A stretch of 64,000 bases of DNA, taken from positions 32,418,001-32,482,000 of the forward strand of contig CM027380.1 in the NCBI GenBank assembly GCA_015680905.1, in the 5' to 3' direction. Under the pieces are notes generated by a model, which made no database searches, was not told where the DNA came from, and saw only the letters and a list, made by a program, of their open reading frames with translations. Both the position numbers and the translations under genes were made by a program. Every line of letters starts with the position of its first letter. The stretch's first letter is position 1. The DNA is from Coptis chinensis. Its lineage: Eukaryota > Streptophyta > Magnoliopsida > Ranunculales > Ranunculaceae. Shown here piece by piece: positions 1-11,013 of this stretch.

Positions 1-246
1 AATAATTAATCAATCATAAGTGTATAATAATTTATTTAAACAATTATGTGCAAAATTGAATTAGTAATGATCAATTATCAACACATTCCAATTGAATTAG
101 GAAAATTGAAATCCGATTTAAAAAATTGGGTTAGAAACAACACAATTACACCAACACAACTACATGCACTATGCACTCTTTATCTGTTATGACATAGTAT
201 CTTTATAACCAAGTTAAAACATGTAATCAAACATGCTAAAATCTAA
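1..246. other. AT-rich intergenic DNA
   Basis: Very AT-rich sequence with no open frame or motif I can support. It leads directly into the telomere-like tandem repeat. Confidence 0.6.
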
Positions 247-840
247 AATAATAATTTGTTTTATATCTAAACTTGTTATTATTATTATTTTTCAATTGTG
301 AATCATAAACTAGTTTGGGGTTTGGAGTTCAGGGTTCAGGGTTTAGAAATTTCGTACCAACATATTTCACTTAATTATTTGAAATAATAATTTGTTTTAT
401 ATTTAAACTTGTTATTTTTTATTTTATTTTTAAAATTGTGAATCATAAACTAGGTTGGGGGTTTGGGGTTTAGGGTTTAGGGTATAGGGCTGTTTACAAA
501 TTCCGTACCAACATATTTCACTTAATTATTCAAAATAATAATTTGTTTTATTTATAAACTTATTATTATTTATTTTCTTTTTCAAATTTTGAATCATAAA
601 CTAGTTTGGGGGTTTGGGGTTTGGGGTTTGGGTTTAGGGTTTACAAATTTCGTACCGACATAAAAAAAATTTAATTTCAAACATATTTCACTCAATTAAC
701 CAAATCTAAAATAATAATTTGTTTTATATCTAAACTTATTATTTTCCATTTTTTTTTATTCAATTGTGAATAATAAACTAGTTTGGGGGGGGGGGGGGGT
801 TGGGGTTTAGAGTTTAGGGTTTACAAACATATTTCACTCA
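247..840. repeat. Tandem repeat with telomere-like GGGTTTAGGG cores, about 4 copies
   Basis: Units begin near 247, 383, 534 and 709, each with the word aataataatttgtttta, a stretch containing aaactagtttggggg, and a G-rich core. The cores at about 316-345, 456-490, 608-640 and 785-825 contain variants of the plant telomere word TTTAGGG (for example ggtttagggtttaggg). Spacing is irregular, about 136, 151 and 175 bp. The fourth copy has a run of 15 G (785-799), which may be uncertain in length. Confidence 0.8.
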
Positions 841-1015
841 ATTATTCGAAATATATCAAAATTTCAAATATATATATAATACTCATTACTCTTCCTTGCT
901 CATTTTTTCATCAAAATTCTTACTCCTTACATAGAATACTCAAGTTTATCTACATATTAGAATACTTAAGTTTCTCTAAATGGAACATGAAGTTGAAGAA
1001 TAAACATTTGAGGTA

Positions 1016-1201
1016 ATGTTTGAGGTACAACAACAAATTAGAGAAGGAGAAAATAGAAAATATGTTGAAAGTGAAGAAGTGGAACAAAATATTGAAGGTC
1101 AAGGTGAAGAATTTGAAGATGCGACAAGTCGAGCAAATGAGATGCCGAGAAATCGTCGACGACAAAGTGCAAACCTAAATAATGAGGTAACACTTGATTA
1201 A
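1016..1201 (+). CDS. Short charged ORF, possibly an exon remnant
   Basis: An open frame of 61 codons, rich in Glu, Gln, Asn and Arg (it contains ESEEVEQNIEGQGEEFED), just downstream of the telomere-like repeat. The frame runs up to a splice-donor-like AATGAG/gtaaca near 1185. I recognise no domain. The base composition is less AT-biased than its surroundings, which is why it is listed, but a chance ORF is quite possible. Confidence 0.2.
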   Translation: MFEVQQQIREGENRKYVESEEVEQNIEGQGEEFEDATSRANEMPRNRRRQSANLNNEVTLD

Positions 1202-1283
1202 AATGAATACAAAACACTTGATTGATTGAATGAATGAATAGATGCAAAACACTTGAATGAATGCAAAACCCGAGCCCAAACGG

Positions 1284-1453
1284 CATGGCTGGGTCGTTTG
1301 GAAACACTATAGAACGACATGACGGTATAGTTTGAGAACACTATAGAACAACATGGCTGGGTCGTTTGGTGACACTATAGAATTACATGGCCGGGTCGTT
1401 TGAGAACACTATAGAATTACATGGCCGGGTCGTTTGAGAACACTATAGAACGA
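1284..1453. repeat. 34-bp minisatellite, 5 copies
   Basis: Five head-to-tail units of exactly 34 bp start at 1284, 1318, 1352, 1386 and 1420. Each begins catgg/catga and contains gacactatagaa-type sequence. Copies 4 and 5 differ only in their last three bases. The unit is GC-richer than the flanks. No coding frame is evident. Confidence 0.92.
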
Positions 1454-1555
1454 CATTTCATGACCATACAATAATGAGGGCCAAAGCTCAGAAATAGCAA
1501 ATAAAACAATAAACTCAACAGTAAGCAAAGCACAAGCCTCTGATCTAGGTAATTA

Positions 1556-2190
1556 CACTACAAGAAATAAGGTCTTTGGCGACAAAAAAAAATTGTCGCT
1601 AAATGTTGACAAAGCGTCGCTAATAAGATTTGACGACGTTTTTTGGAGTGTCGTGTCATCGTCGGCAATGATATAATCGACAAAGATATAAAGCGATGAT
1701 ATTTTAACGTCGCCCTAGATGAGATCTTCAGCGACGATTCTTATTGTCGCCATTGCTTCAATTTCGTCGCTAAATCATTTTTTTTTCTCGAAACAATAAC
1801 GTCGCAAAAGATTTTTTTTGGATGACGTTTTTTAAATCGTCACTATTAAGACCTTACTAGCAACGTTTCTATCGTCGGTAAAGGTTTTAAAAATTTGAAA
1901 ATTTAGAGTTATTAGCAACGTTTTTAGTATCGCTAAAAATAAAAGTAATTTGACACTCTTTTGAAATGAACGACGTTTCTATCATCATTGAAAAAAGTCT
2001 AAACTATTTAATTTTTTTTTTTTTTAGCGACGTTTCTATCATTGGTAAAGATAAAACAAATTTAAAAATTTGGTGTTTTAAACAACGTTATGATCGTCGT
2101 TGGAGTTACATATCTAACAGAAGATTGTTTTTTCTAAACACAATTAATATCACTAATTTCGTCGCCAAATGTGAACCATTTGTATAAACA
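1556..2190 (+). mobile_element. CACTA-type transposon terminus with subterminal repeats
   Basis: At 1556 the sequence reads CACTACAAGAAATAAGG, matching the usual terminal inverted repeat of plant CACTA (En/Spm) elements (CACTACAAGAAA). It is followed for about 600 bp by many short motifs of the type gtcgctaa, gcgacg and aacgtttctatcgtc in both orientations, the typical subterminal transposase-binding arrangement. I could not find the matching 3' end (CTTGTAGTG) in the next several kb. This is therefore a truncated element, or the left end of one whose right end has been lost. Confidence 0.65.
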
Positions 2191-3490
2191 TTTCATCACT
2201 AATCCCACAACCTAAAAAATAATATTATGCTCTACTACTTTTTTCTTTTTATTTTTCACCTGTTTTTCCCCAATACCATTCAACAAATAAACATAAAAGA
2301 AAGCAACTAGAACACTGGAGCACTTAACTGTATTTAATAAGCAACAAAATTTCAATAAATAAAAGTTCAAATGTCTTTTTCATTAGACACAAAAGAGTTG
2401 CATCATTCCCCTTCCATAATATTTTTACTTAATGAAAGTACCAACAAAAACAATTCTAAACATCCCTCAAGTAGCTTTCAATTAAAATCGTCTTCACAAA
2501 AAAAAATTAAAATGTGACATAAAATAGCACATAGATTCATCTAAGGCCTCTTGCAATTCTAGACTGCCATTTTTTTACAAAAAAATCACACCATACCACT
2601 TCTCTTGTGACGTAAAATTATCTGTGCAAAAACGTTATCCATTAGACCACCAAAAAATATGGGAAACCAAGAATATAACAGTTTCATCACGTCAAAATCA
2701 AAATCCAGCCAACTATATTAACAATTACGTTAAGTTTTAAGATGTATCCAAAGGAGTTATCAAAGTCCTAACTCAGATTAGGAAAGAGACAGACATTAAT
2801 AGTAGATGTAAATGAACTATTGTGATAAGAATTGGAAGTAAATGAAAGTGGCTAATTAGATGATTATTAACAATAGTTTCGACATGTGGTAAATATATAT
2901 CTATGTCAAACCCAAAAAATATGAAAACTAGATGGAGAAGGGGGTCAATGAGTGACTTTTTCATTTAACTATGGAGAGACACTTAACAGGAGCAAACATC
3001 AAGACCAACGCCATCTATGGCAGATGGAGCAACAGGAAGGTTCAGATTTGTTTAGTCCCTAAACAGAGAAATCATAACTAATAAATTAAAAAAATAGTAG
3101 CAATATAGACGTTTAAACAGTACGACTCAAGGCATATAACAATATTTGTTATCCAGTTATCCACACATGAAGCAACAACCCACAAATACAAAGTTAATTA
3201 GTTGGTAAATGACTGCCAATAATCAAGACAGATGAGCAACATATATTTCCTAGTCAAATACAAGAATAAGCGTACCTACTATAGTGGTTCTAAAACTACA
3301 CTCAAATCAGTATGTTCAACAACACTATAAGAAACTTTTAAGATACGATCTAGTACTTGACACTCAAACTAAAAGAGCACTGACTGGCTCATTGAGTTGG
3401 TGTCAAAACCACATTGGCGCCTAACAAAAAAAATCACATTCTCATTACTAAAAGTAATTCTATTAAATCAAGATAAGAATTATCACTGAC
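2191..3490. other. Non-coding stretch, no gene seen
   Basis: AT-rich sequence without a credible ORF. It may hold the 3' UTR and flank of the minus-strand gene fragments that end at 3660, but no polyadenylation signal could be assigned with confidence. Confidence 0.4.
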
Positions 3491-3494
3491 CTCA

Positions 3495-3685
3495 TCATCG
3501 TGTCGTTTTCTAGGTACCCAAGAAGCCAAATCAGCCCCTCCCCCCCCCAATATCACTCTAACTTTCTGTTATACCACCTGATCACCATTATCATCGTGTC
3601 GTTTTCTAGGTACCCAAGAAGCCAAATCAGCCCCAATATCACATCACTCTAACTTTCTGTTATACCACCTGATCACCATTGTGCA
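3495..3685. repeat. 96-bp tandem duplication
   Basis: The segment starting tcatcgtgtcgttttctagg at 3495 is repeated from 3591 with about 95% identity. The copies differ by a C-tract (cctccccccccc, 3537-3548) and a few bases. The copy on the gene side includes the stop codon of the minus-strand exon ending at 3660, so the duplication covers the end of the coding region and the adjacent 3' UTR. Confidence 0.85.
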
Positions 3686-3836
3686 AATCCCCATCTTCAA
3701 TCTCCTCAATCTCGGACAAGGACATGCATTCGGATTGTTCTTTATGCAATTTTGAGCTGAAACTTGACAACAACTCAAGTGTTAGTGACCAGCAAACTAA
3801 CCCGAATTCTAGTTCATACAACCCTCCAAATGTTCC
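3660..3836 (-). CDS. Unrecognised terminal coding exon (58 codons plus stop)
   Basis: On the minus strand a good acceptor (caaaggttag, ending at 3837) is followed by an uninterrupted frame of 59 codons ending in TAA at 3660. The peptide begins GTFGGLYELEF and ends in an acidic stretch, LSEIEEIEDGD, then LHNGDQVV. The clean acceptor, open frame and C-terminal acidic tail suggest a real terminal exon or a captured one. I do not recognise the family. It lies 3' of the ACC oxidase fragment but does not correspond to ACC oxidase exon 3, so it comes from another gene. Confidence 0.35.
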   Translation of the reverse strand, partial: GTFGGLYELEFGLVCWSLTLELLSSFSSKLHKEQSECMSLSEIEEIEDGDLHNGDQVV

Positions 3837-4230
3837 CTAACCTTTGTTGGTAAGCAAAAATGAATGGAAAACCCCAAAATCGTAATAGTTTATCAAATAT
3901 GCTAAATTGTAAATGAAAATTTCTAAAATCAGCACAATAGATGCAAGACAATTCACCACTTTCCAAAGAAACCCCACAACCGGTAGTTTCCTAGCACTCT
4001 TGTATGAATTCAAGAAGTGTACATTGTACAATTCGGTCAAATTAAATGTTTGCCTCTTGCCAATTCAAGTCATAAAAAAAGTGTTTCCTTTACTTTAAGC
4101 CTCAAGGTCTAGTTTGATTTTTCATGTTTATATACCAACTACCAACTGCTGAGTACCTACACTTCTTGATTTTTTTTAGATTCAACTATACTAATATAAA
4201 CAAGTGTGTATTGTTTATCTAAAGGGTTAC

Positions 4231-4750
<520 letters not shown>

Positions 4751-4884
4751 TCAACAACATAACAACTCATTCTATTTACTTTCTCCTATAAACTATCATC
4801 TTCTAGCTTCCATGGCTTCCTTTGTTTACTGTTCTTTGAGTGTAATAAGGCCTCCTAGCTTCTTGAAGGTTCTAAGAGAGAAGC

Positions 4885-4905
4885 AAATATTTGAATATAT
4901 AGTAG
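4885..4905 (-). promoter_or_regulatory. TATA-like box of the ACC oxidase fragment
   Basis: On the minus strand ctatatattcaaatatttgc lies about 150 bp upstream of ACC oxidase exon 1, followed by a leader-like stretch. This suggests that the fragment was copied as genomic DNA with its promoter and intron, not as a processed transcript. Confidence 0.4.
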
Positions 4906-5179
4906 TGCCTGTGTTCCCATTGGAAATTGCCTAAGGTCAGTACGATTAAATGCTTAATCCTCGTACCACTAGTTCATAATAGGAACTCAAAGACCGATCA
5001 ATCAACTCCAAACCTTCTAGCATATGGTCAGTAGACCATGGAGAGAAGTGAGAACTCACCCCTTCTTATAGTAAGATATTCACTATAAACTAAAAGGAAC
5101 ATTGCATATTTTTCTCCAGAGACTAAGTATAGATAGTAGTCGTGGTATCGAAAAGCACATAATCTGATATCTACAGTAC

Positions 5180-5250
5180 CTTTGTGAAAGTCTTTAAGAA
5201 AGTCCAACACACTCAATTGAGCTGGTGTGTGCCAGCAGAGAATTTACAAC
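5180..5250 (-). other. Exon-like segment (71 nt)
   Basis: Bounded on the minus strand by tttgcag/GT at the 5' side and CAAAG/gtactg at the 3' side. One frame reads VVNSLLAHTSSIECVGLS then a stop near the end. I recognise no family. It is listed because both splice borders look good and it lies among other gene fragments. Confidence 0.2.
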
Positions 5251-5361
5251 CTGCAAAGGATAATAATAATAAAACAATAGTTTCAATAACAATATCGAAT
5301 AAAAGTTAGAGTGCAGGACAACAGAAAGTATCAGCAGCAAAAGACTAACAACTCAAGTTAA

Positions 5362-5550
5362 TCAAGATTTTTCTACTCTAAATGCATCAACAAAAGTACT
5401 ATATGTTACAACATTGGGTTTCAACCCATTTTCCTTCATTTCACGGAGATAAAAGAAGGCCCGCGGCATCTGTTCGTATTTACAGAAACAATTAATAAGA
5501 GCATTATACGTTATGACATCTAGTTTGTAGATTCGATAATTTAGAACCAT
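5362..5550 (-). pseudogene. Pentatricopeptide repeat (PPR) gene fragment
   Basis: The minus-strand frame contains a complete P-type PPR motif of 35 residues starting VITYNALINCFCKYEQMPRA and ending ENGLKPN. The next repeat begins VVTYSTFVDAF before the frame runs into VEKS and a stop. PPR proteins are helical-repeat RNA-binding proteins of mitochondria and chloroplasts and normally carry 10 or more such repeats. Only about one and a half remain, and there is no targeting peptide. The start codon is preceded by a tract that could be an intron end. This is a fragment of a larger PPR gene. Confidence 0.8.
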
Positions 5551-6155
5551 AGAAGAAAAGAGGATTCTGATATCAAATGTTCCAATTAAGAGCCCACTTC
5601 ATTTGCCAAAACATAAGGGAAAATAACCATGTGTATCCAGATTCAAGGAAAAAATTTCAGAGTGTTTTAGTCTTTTAGATATATTACAAATGGAAACACA
5701 GGATCAATAATTGTTGTTTTAATTTGGTTAAAGTTGGTGAATGGCATGATTTAGATAGTTACAGTAGAAAATGTCAAGCAATGGTTTAAAAATTCAAACC
5801 ACTAGAGATGCACATATGTACTAATAATTGCCAAACCATCAGATCAGGACGTAGTATGACAAATATATTAGGAGTTATAAACTTAATGTAGGATCGACTA
5901 TGATAATCGTGCATGAGGCTAGCATTTGATGCACCAGAAGATTCCCTTTTAACATGTTTGTCGTTGAGCTTACAGAACATCAACTTGTAAAGTATCAATT
6001 TTAGAAAGTAACATAGAAGAGATGCAGAACGTCTAATGTGAAACAAGACTTTTTCAAGATAGGACAATAAATTCTTAAACCAACAACAAAAGCTTATCTG
6101 AGATACAAAAAAATCATACTAAAAGCCATCAAATGTTTATTTGACGAAAAAAAAC

Positions 6156-6240
6156 CTGAATAACTTTGAATTTGTTCCTCCTTTGATGAGCTTGTACCAG
6201 ATATATTTGACGATCTAGGAGGTGGTTTTGAGATGATACT
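6156..6240 (-). other. Exon-like segment (85 nt), family unknown
   Basis: Minus-strand acceptor tctcgcag and donor TTCAG/gttttt bracket one open frame: SIISKPPPRSSNISGTSS, then SKEEQIQSYSG. The Ser/Pro-rich sequence looks like a linker or regulatory segment. I do not recognise the family. A second open stretch nearby (about 5890-5990, minus; it contains KHVKRESSGASNAS) may be another exon of the same unit. Confidence 0.3.
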
Positions 6241-6773
6241 CTGCGAGACAAGAGAGAACCATAAATATCCATTAGAGTAGAACTTGGAGCATATAGACAT
6301 ACCAACAATGATTCGATAATCTAGTCAACTTGCTAACCTTATTTAAAAATGATTAAGAAAAATACATCTAATTCAAAGAATATAATGGAAAATAAGAGGT
6401 AAGAATCTGTTATTCAAGTCCCAATTCAAAAGAGAAGCCTATCCATCGCAAATTCACAGTTACCATTTTCAGACTTACTGTAATTTATGCATAATAAACA
6501 GAGTAACATCATTAGAGACTCTCCTACAGACAGTTTAATCTTGTAACCTATTCGCTGTTAAACCACCTTGGCTGGACTATCTAACTTGATAACTATTTTA
6601 TATTTTCTTCTTTAACTTAATATTATCTTCTGATCATCTCATATTCATGTCCACCTCAAACCTCAAATGATCATAAATTACAAAGACACCAAAACAATTA
6701 TCGAATTACTGATGTAATTATTATCGAATTATATTTTCTACATTTGATCATAAATTAACTTACTTGAAGCTGA

Positions 6774-7000
6774 TTGAAGATAGAGAAGTTGAAGAACTTG
6801 AGAACCCAACAGGCCCAGCAACTCACAATGCTTTGTTTATGGATTGTATTGCTTCAATTCGCTTGATTTTGGATTTTTTTGGTTAGGGTTTCGCGTAATT
6901 TGTAAAAGGGTTTTGCGCGCGAGAGAGATGACCGAACGAATAGGTTTTCCTAGTTTGCGATTTGGTGGTGGGGGGAGGGGGTGTACTGGGCTTCGTTGTT
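6774..7000 (-). other. Possible 5' non-coding first exon of a minus-strand transcription unit
   Basis: On the minus strand a CT-rich leader (tctctctcgcgcgcaaaacc) is followed by a sequence ending AGCTTCAA/gtaagtt, a near-consensus plant donor at 6773. Together with the exon-like pieces at 6156-6240, 5180-5250 and 3660-3836 it could form one minus-strand transcription unit. That is an inference from splice signals only. Confidence 0.3.
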
Positions 7001-7061
7001 TGGGCTTGGGCTGAAGGCTGCCCAATCTAATTTTAGTGGCGCCCAATGCAACACCTTTTTT

Positions 7062-7705
7062 AATACGCCGTTTTTTTATTTTTTCAATTTTGCCCTTGTC
7101 AAACATTATTATTATAACCTATGCCACAACGGCACAACTTATGCCATCCGAACTTTCGATAATTCCATCTGAAATTTCGACAATTTCATCAGAAATTTCA
7201 GACAAATTTTTAGAAATTACTTTTTTTTGGGTTCAAAGTGGATATATATATATATATATATATTTCCGACAAATTTAACACATTTAGTCTAAATTAGTGG
7301 ATTAGTAACATAGTTAGCAATTCGTAATACGGTAAAAATTTGATACATAAAATATTCAAATAAAATTTGAGCTTTAATAAGAATTCATTTTTTCCATATC
7401 TAACTACTTTAAAGAGTGCGCTCCCACCTACAATTTTTTTCATACGTCGCTGTTTTGTTTTTCCAAGTTTGCCCTCGCCAAACACTATTATTACAACCTA
7501 TGCCATCCAAATTTTAGACAATTTCATTAGAAATTCTGGACAAATTTTCAGTTTTTTTTTTTAATAATTATCCTGACAAATTTAACATATTTAGTCTAAA
7601 TTAGTGGGTTAGTGGCATAGTTAGCAATTCGTAATACGGTAAAAATTCGATACATAAAATATTTGAATAAAATTCGAGCTTCAATAAGAATTCATTTTTT
7701 CAATT
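7062..7705. repeat. Segmental direct duplication, two units of roughly 260-340 bp
   Basis: The block from about 7062 (cgccgtttttt, then the word attataacctatgccac) to about 7396 recurs from about 7442 to 7705. The shared parts include gacaaatttaacayatttag and agttagcaattcgtaatacg. The first unit contains a (TA)n microsatellite at about 7239-7262. The second unit runs into a complete MITE, whereas the first contains only about the first 85 bp of the same MITE. Confidence 0.8.
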
Positions 7706-7974
7706 CAGATTAAAAAAAATAGAAACGGCAAAAGTTCGGGTTCGTAAGTAATTCGAGTATAATACAAAACTAAAAATAAAAAAATACGATAAAATTTGAC
7801 AACATACTCAACAAACTTATAGTGACAATATGAATAATTCGCGAATAATTAACGAATAATTCGTGAATTAATGATTTCTTGCCAAATTAATGAATTATTC
7901 CGTATCATTGAAAAATACGACATTTTTAAGCATTTTCCGAATTAAACGAATAATTCGCCGGATTGCTAACTATG
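7616..7974. mobile_element. hAT-type MITE, 359 bp, 8-bp TSD
   Basis: The left end CATAGTTAGCAATTCG and the inverted right end CATAGTTAGCAATCCG form a terminal inverted repeat. The flanks carry an identical 8-bp duplication, gttagtgg (7608-7615 and 7975-7982), which is diagnostic of hAT-superfamily insertions. The interior is AT-rich with palindromic clusters of gaataattcg (about 7832-7870) and has no ORF, so it is non-autonomous. Confidence 0.8.
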
Positions 7975-7982
7975 GTTAGTGG

Positions 7983-9024
7983 GACTTCCTTACATCTAGA
8001 GCAACAAATCGGGTCGAGAATTTAAATTTTTAATGATCGATTCAAATTTTAATTTTGGAATCGGATTTTTTTATTAACTTGATTGATTTCGGTTTTGGAT
8101 AGGTAGCATAAAATAAGTGTGAAAAACAATAGAGCATCCCGCGTGCCATAATAGGTTAACCCAGAATGCTAGTATAATAATAAGAGTAATGCTTGGCACC
8201 AGAATGACGTTACCCTACGTAAATTGAGACCGAACTGGACACCATTTCAGTAGACGTAAAAGTTTGTGTTGATTGTGGACCTCCATTCACACTCACTGCC
8301 TCACTGGTGTTCAGTTAGCCTAGCGTAGATAGAAGTATAGAACATGGTGGCTGTGATCTTATTATCGTAGTAAAATTTACTGGATAATTCTTCGCAGTCC
8401 AATTGACGTTTGCCAACCTTAAAACATATCCAATGCAAGGATACTCTCCATCTTGATTCTTGAATAATGTAGTTCAAATCAGCATTTTAACGGGAGCAGA
8501 AGATGGTTGTTCAAGGAGCAGAAGAAACAGATGGAGGAGTTGGGACCACAAGAAGTTGGTCAGCAATGAAAACCTGACAAAACCTTCTCCCTCTCATCGA
8601 TACATTCAATCAGTGTGAAATTAATATAATTGATTTTATATCCTTCCCTTTATTTCAGATTCTCTAAACAATCGTAGCTAATTAAGGATAACTAATGAAT
8701 GGCTTTAGAGATTGTAAATGGAACAAGCAATATTTAATATGTTCCTAAAATTATGAGTCTTTTGTATACGTCCCTAGAACCCGACCCATATTCGTATTAA
8801 GAATACTTTTGGTTTTTGGCTAAAGTCGCCTCCTCATTTCGATCGTCGTTATTAGATCTCAACTCCTTGATGTGGTTTTAGAATTACTGATTTTGGGTTT
8901 GCGGAAATTACTGATGTGGTTTTAGAATTATTATAGGATTTTGGGCAAAGGAGTATAGGGGAACGGTGTTCCAGGCGCATTTGAAGACCACGGTGAAGAT
9001 GAGGCTGTCTTTTATAGTAAAGCA
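7983..9024. other. Host-type flank of the Tat element; exon-like remnants
   Basis: This is mostly unassigned sequence. A 24-codon ORF at 8503-8577 (MVVQGAEETDGG...) is too short to support. At about 8936-9024 an acceptor-like ttattatag is followed by an open frame (it contains FWAKEYRGTVFQAHLK) that runs into the retrotransposon insertion point. The sequence tgatgtggttttagaatta occurs twice (about 8869 and 8913). Confidence 0.35.
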
Positions 9025-9438
9025 TGTAGTGGGCAAATACGTACATTGAGATATTCTAACTGATATTTCAAAACTCGAAATATTGACATAAGGGTCAATA
9101 TCTCGGTATATTTCGTGGTGGTTTTCAAACATTTGTAGGTATTGAGCGGGAAAGAGGAGGAGGAAGACAAGGGACATGTGTCAGAAATTGAATGGGTTAA
9201 AGCTAAATCAGGATACTATATAAAGACTGGAAGAGGAAGAAAAGAGGATTCATTAGTTCATTGTCAGAAAATTTATAAGAAACATGAGAGAGAGAAAGTG
9301 AGAGAGAGAGATTGTAAATTTCTATCGCCAATCAATAAAACTTTGATTAAATTCAATTCATTTTATTTATTCATTCAGTTCATTACTAAAGTTGTGTGAT
9401 CTTAGAACATTTGAAAAAAAGTGTTCTGAGACATCACA
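9025..9438 (+). repeat. 5' LTR of the Tat element
   Basis: Starts TGTAGTGGGCAAAT and ends ATCACA. It holds a TATA box (ctatataaag, about 9216-9225) and an aataaa signal near 9335. The position corresponding to a CACGTG G-box in the 3' LTR reads catgtg here. Confidence 0.93.
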
Positions 9439-9439
9439 T

Positions 9440-9457
9440 TGGCGCTGTCTGTGCATC
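9440..9457 (+). promoter_or_regulatory. Primer binding site of the Tat element
   Basis: TGGCGCTGTCTGTGC follows the LTR by one base. It resembles the TGGCGCCGTCTGTGG-type PBS common in Tat-lineage Ty3 elements. Confidence 0.7.
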
Positions 9458-9574
9458 GAGAACAAGAAAATTTGAAGTTTTCTTCTTCTTCGATATAGAA
9501 TCCATAGTTTTGTTCTGCGTTTGAGTAACAGAAGAGTGAAAGCAGTTGAGTAATACAGTAAACTTTGAATCATA

Positions 9575-10818
9575 ATGGCTCTAATAAAGAAAACAAACAG
9601 CAAATGAGTGGATAATGATAATCAATCGCAAACAAGAAATACAAGAGCTTCCATAAGTCGGCGATACCATGAGGAGAACATGGAAGGTGACACTTCATTT
9701 CAAGAAATTTTGAAAAGGTTGAGGGAAGTGGAACAACAAAATGAAATATTACTAAAGGAGAACTAAGAGATGAAGAAGGGAAGTCCAAGTGTGGTTGTCA
9801 AGGATATCCACAAAGATGAGGAAGAGGAGTGTAGTTCAAAATCAGGTAGTCATTTTGCGGAAAAACTATCGAAAAGACATGAAAGAACTACAGAAGCTTC
9901 GCCGTACTTGAAAAGTCGATACCACAACCCTTCACCAAAGAGATGATATAGGAAATGATGCAGAACCAGCTTCTTGAAAAAACTTCTGCTTTGATAAGGA
10001 AATTGGCAGACGATGTCAGTAGAAATTTGATACATCATAGCGTCGAGATGATGCCCATTCCACCAAAGTTCAAACTTCCGAAGTACACCCAATATGATGG
10101 AACGTCAGATCCGATGGACCATCTATTCGGATATCGACATCAGTTTTCGATATACAAAGGTACAATTTATCTTGATTCGTTATTATATAAATCTTTCTCT
10201 TCAAGCTTGAAAGGGAAGGCGTTGAAGTGGTTCTGTTATCTATCGGAAGGGTCGATATCATGTTATCGGGAGATTGAGGAGAAGTTTTTGTCCAATTATG
10301 GTCATCAGCGAGTAAAACCAAAGCAGGTGTCAGTCTTGTTCCAGCTCAAGCAAGGGAAGAAGGAATCTTTAAAAACTTTCTTATTTCGATTCAAGGCAAA
10401 GGCACAACTAGTGGAGCATTTAGATGAATCGGAAATGACAGCAGTAATGGCGTTTCAGACAGGACTTATTCCAGCATCTAACATGCACAAATATATGCTT
10501 CGGAAGGAGATCAAAACTCTAAGAGAATTGTATGATAAAACCGAAAAAGATGTGCAAGTTGAGGGAGGAATTATGGTAGCATCGGTACAATCAGTATTAC
10601 AGGTATCAGAATCAAATAAGTCTGCTAAAGAGGAGAACTACAATAAATCTGATAAGAGGAAGTCGGTAGATTCTTATTCAAAGGTGGAGAACCAACCGTC
10701 ACAGAAAAAGAGGTTTGAAAGATCGCTGAAAGAAGAGTTAGATCCCAGCAACTATATCGCCATTAATACTACAGTGGAGGACATCTTAAGGAGGGTGGGG
10801 AAAGAACCTTATTTCTAG
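9575..10818 (+). pseudogene. gag: Tat gag (capsid), degenerate
   Basis: Gag forms the virus-like particle that packages the element RNA. A frame begins at ATG 9575 (MALIKK), has stops near 9605 and 9766, and shifts before 9955. From there 287 codons stay open to a TAG at 10816. The open part holds the retrotransposon gag core: PPKFKLPKYTQYDGTSDP, then LKGKALKWFCYLSEGSI and FQLKQGKKESLKTFLFRFKA. Past the TAG the frame continues with a CNFHKVKNHETNKC segment resembling the Tat Cys/His motif, so the TAG is a mutation, not the true end. A further TGA is at 11011. Confidence 0.85.
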
Positions 10819-11013
10819 CATCCGATTCACAAGCTTAGAGAAATAGCAGATAAACCTTTATGCAATTTCCATAAGGTGAAGAATCATGAAACCAATAAAT
10901 GTTTACAACTGCTCAGAGAGGTGGACAGATTAATGCGAGATGGGAAGCTTCGTGAGTTCAGAGCAGTTGCCCAGCCAGAAATAACAGCTATGGTAAATGA
11001 TAAGCCTGTATGA

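Noticed and set aside
3324..3345. Second CACTA-like start, cactataagaaac
   Set aside because: It lies in the same orientation as the terminus at 1556, not inverted, and has no subterminal repeats around it.
8852..9177. Minus-strand ORFs across the left border of the Tat element
   Set aside because: They cross the LTR/host junction and the equivalent appears at 22137-22544. They are LTR sequence read backwards.
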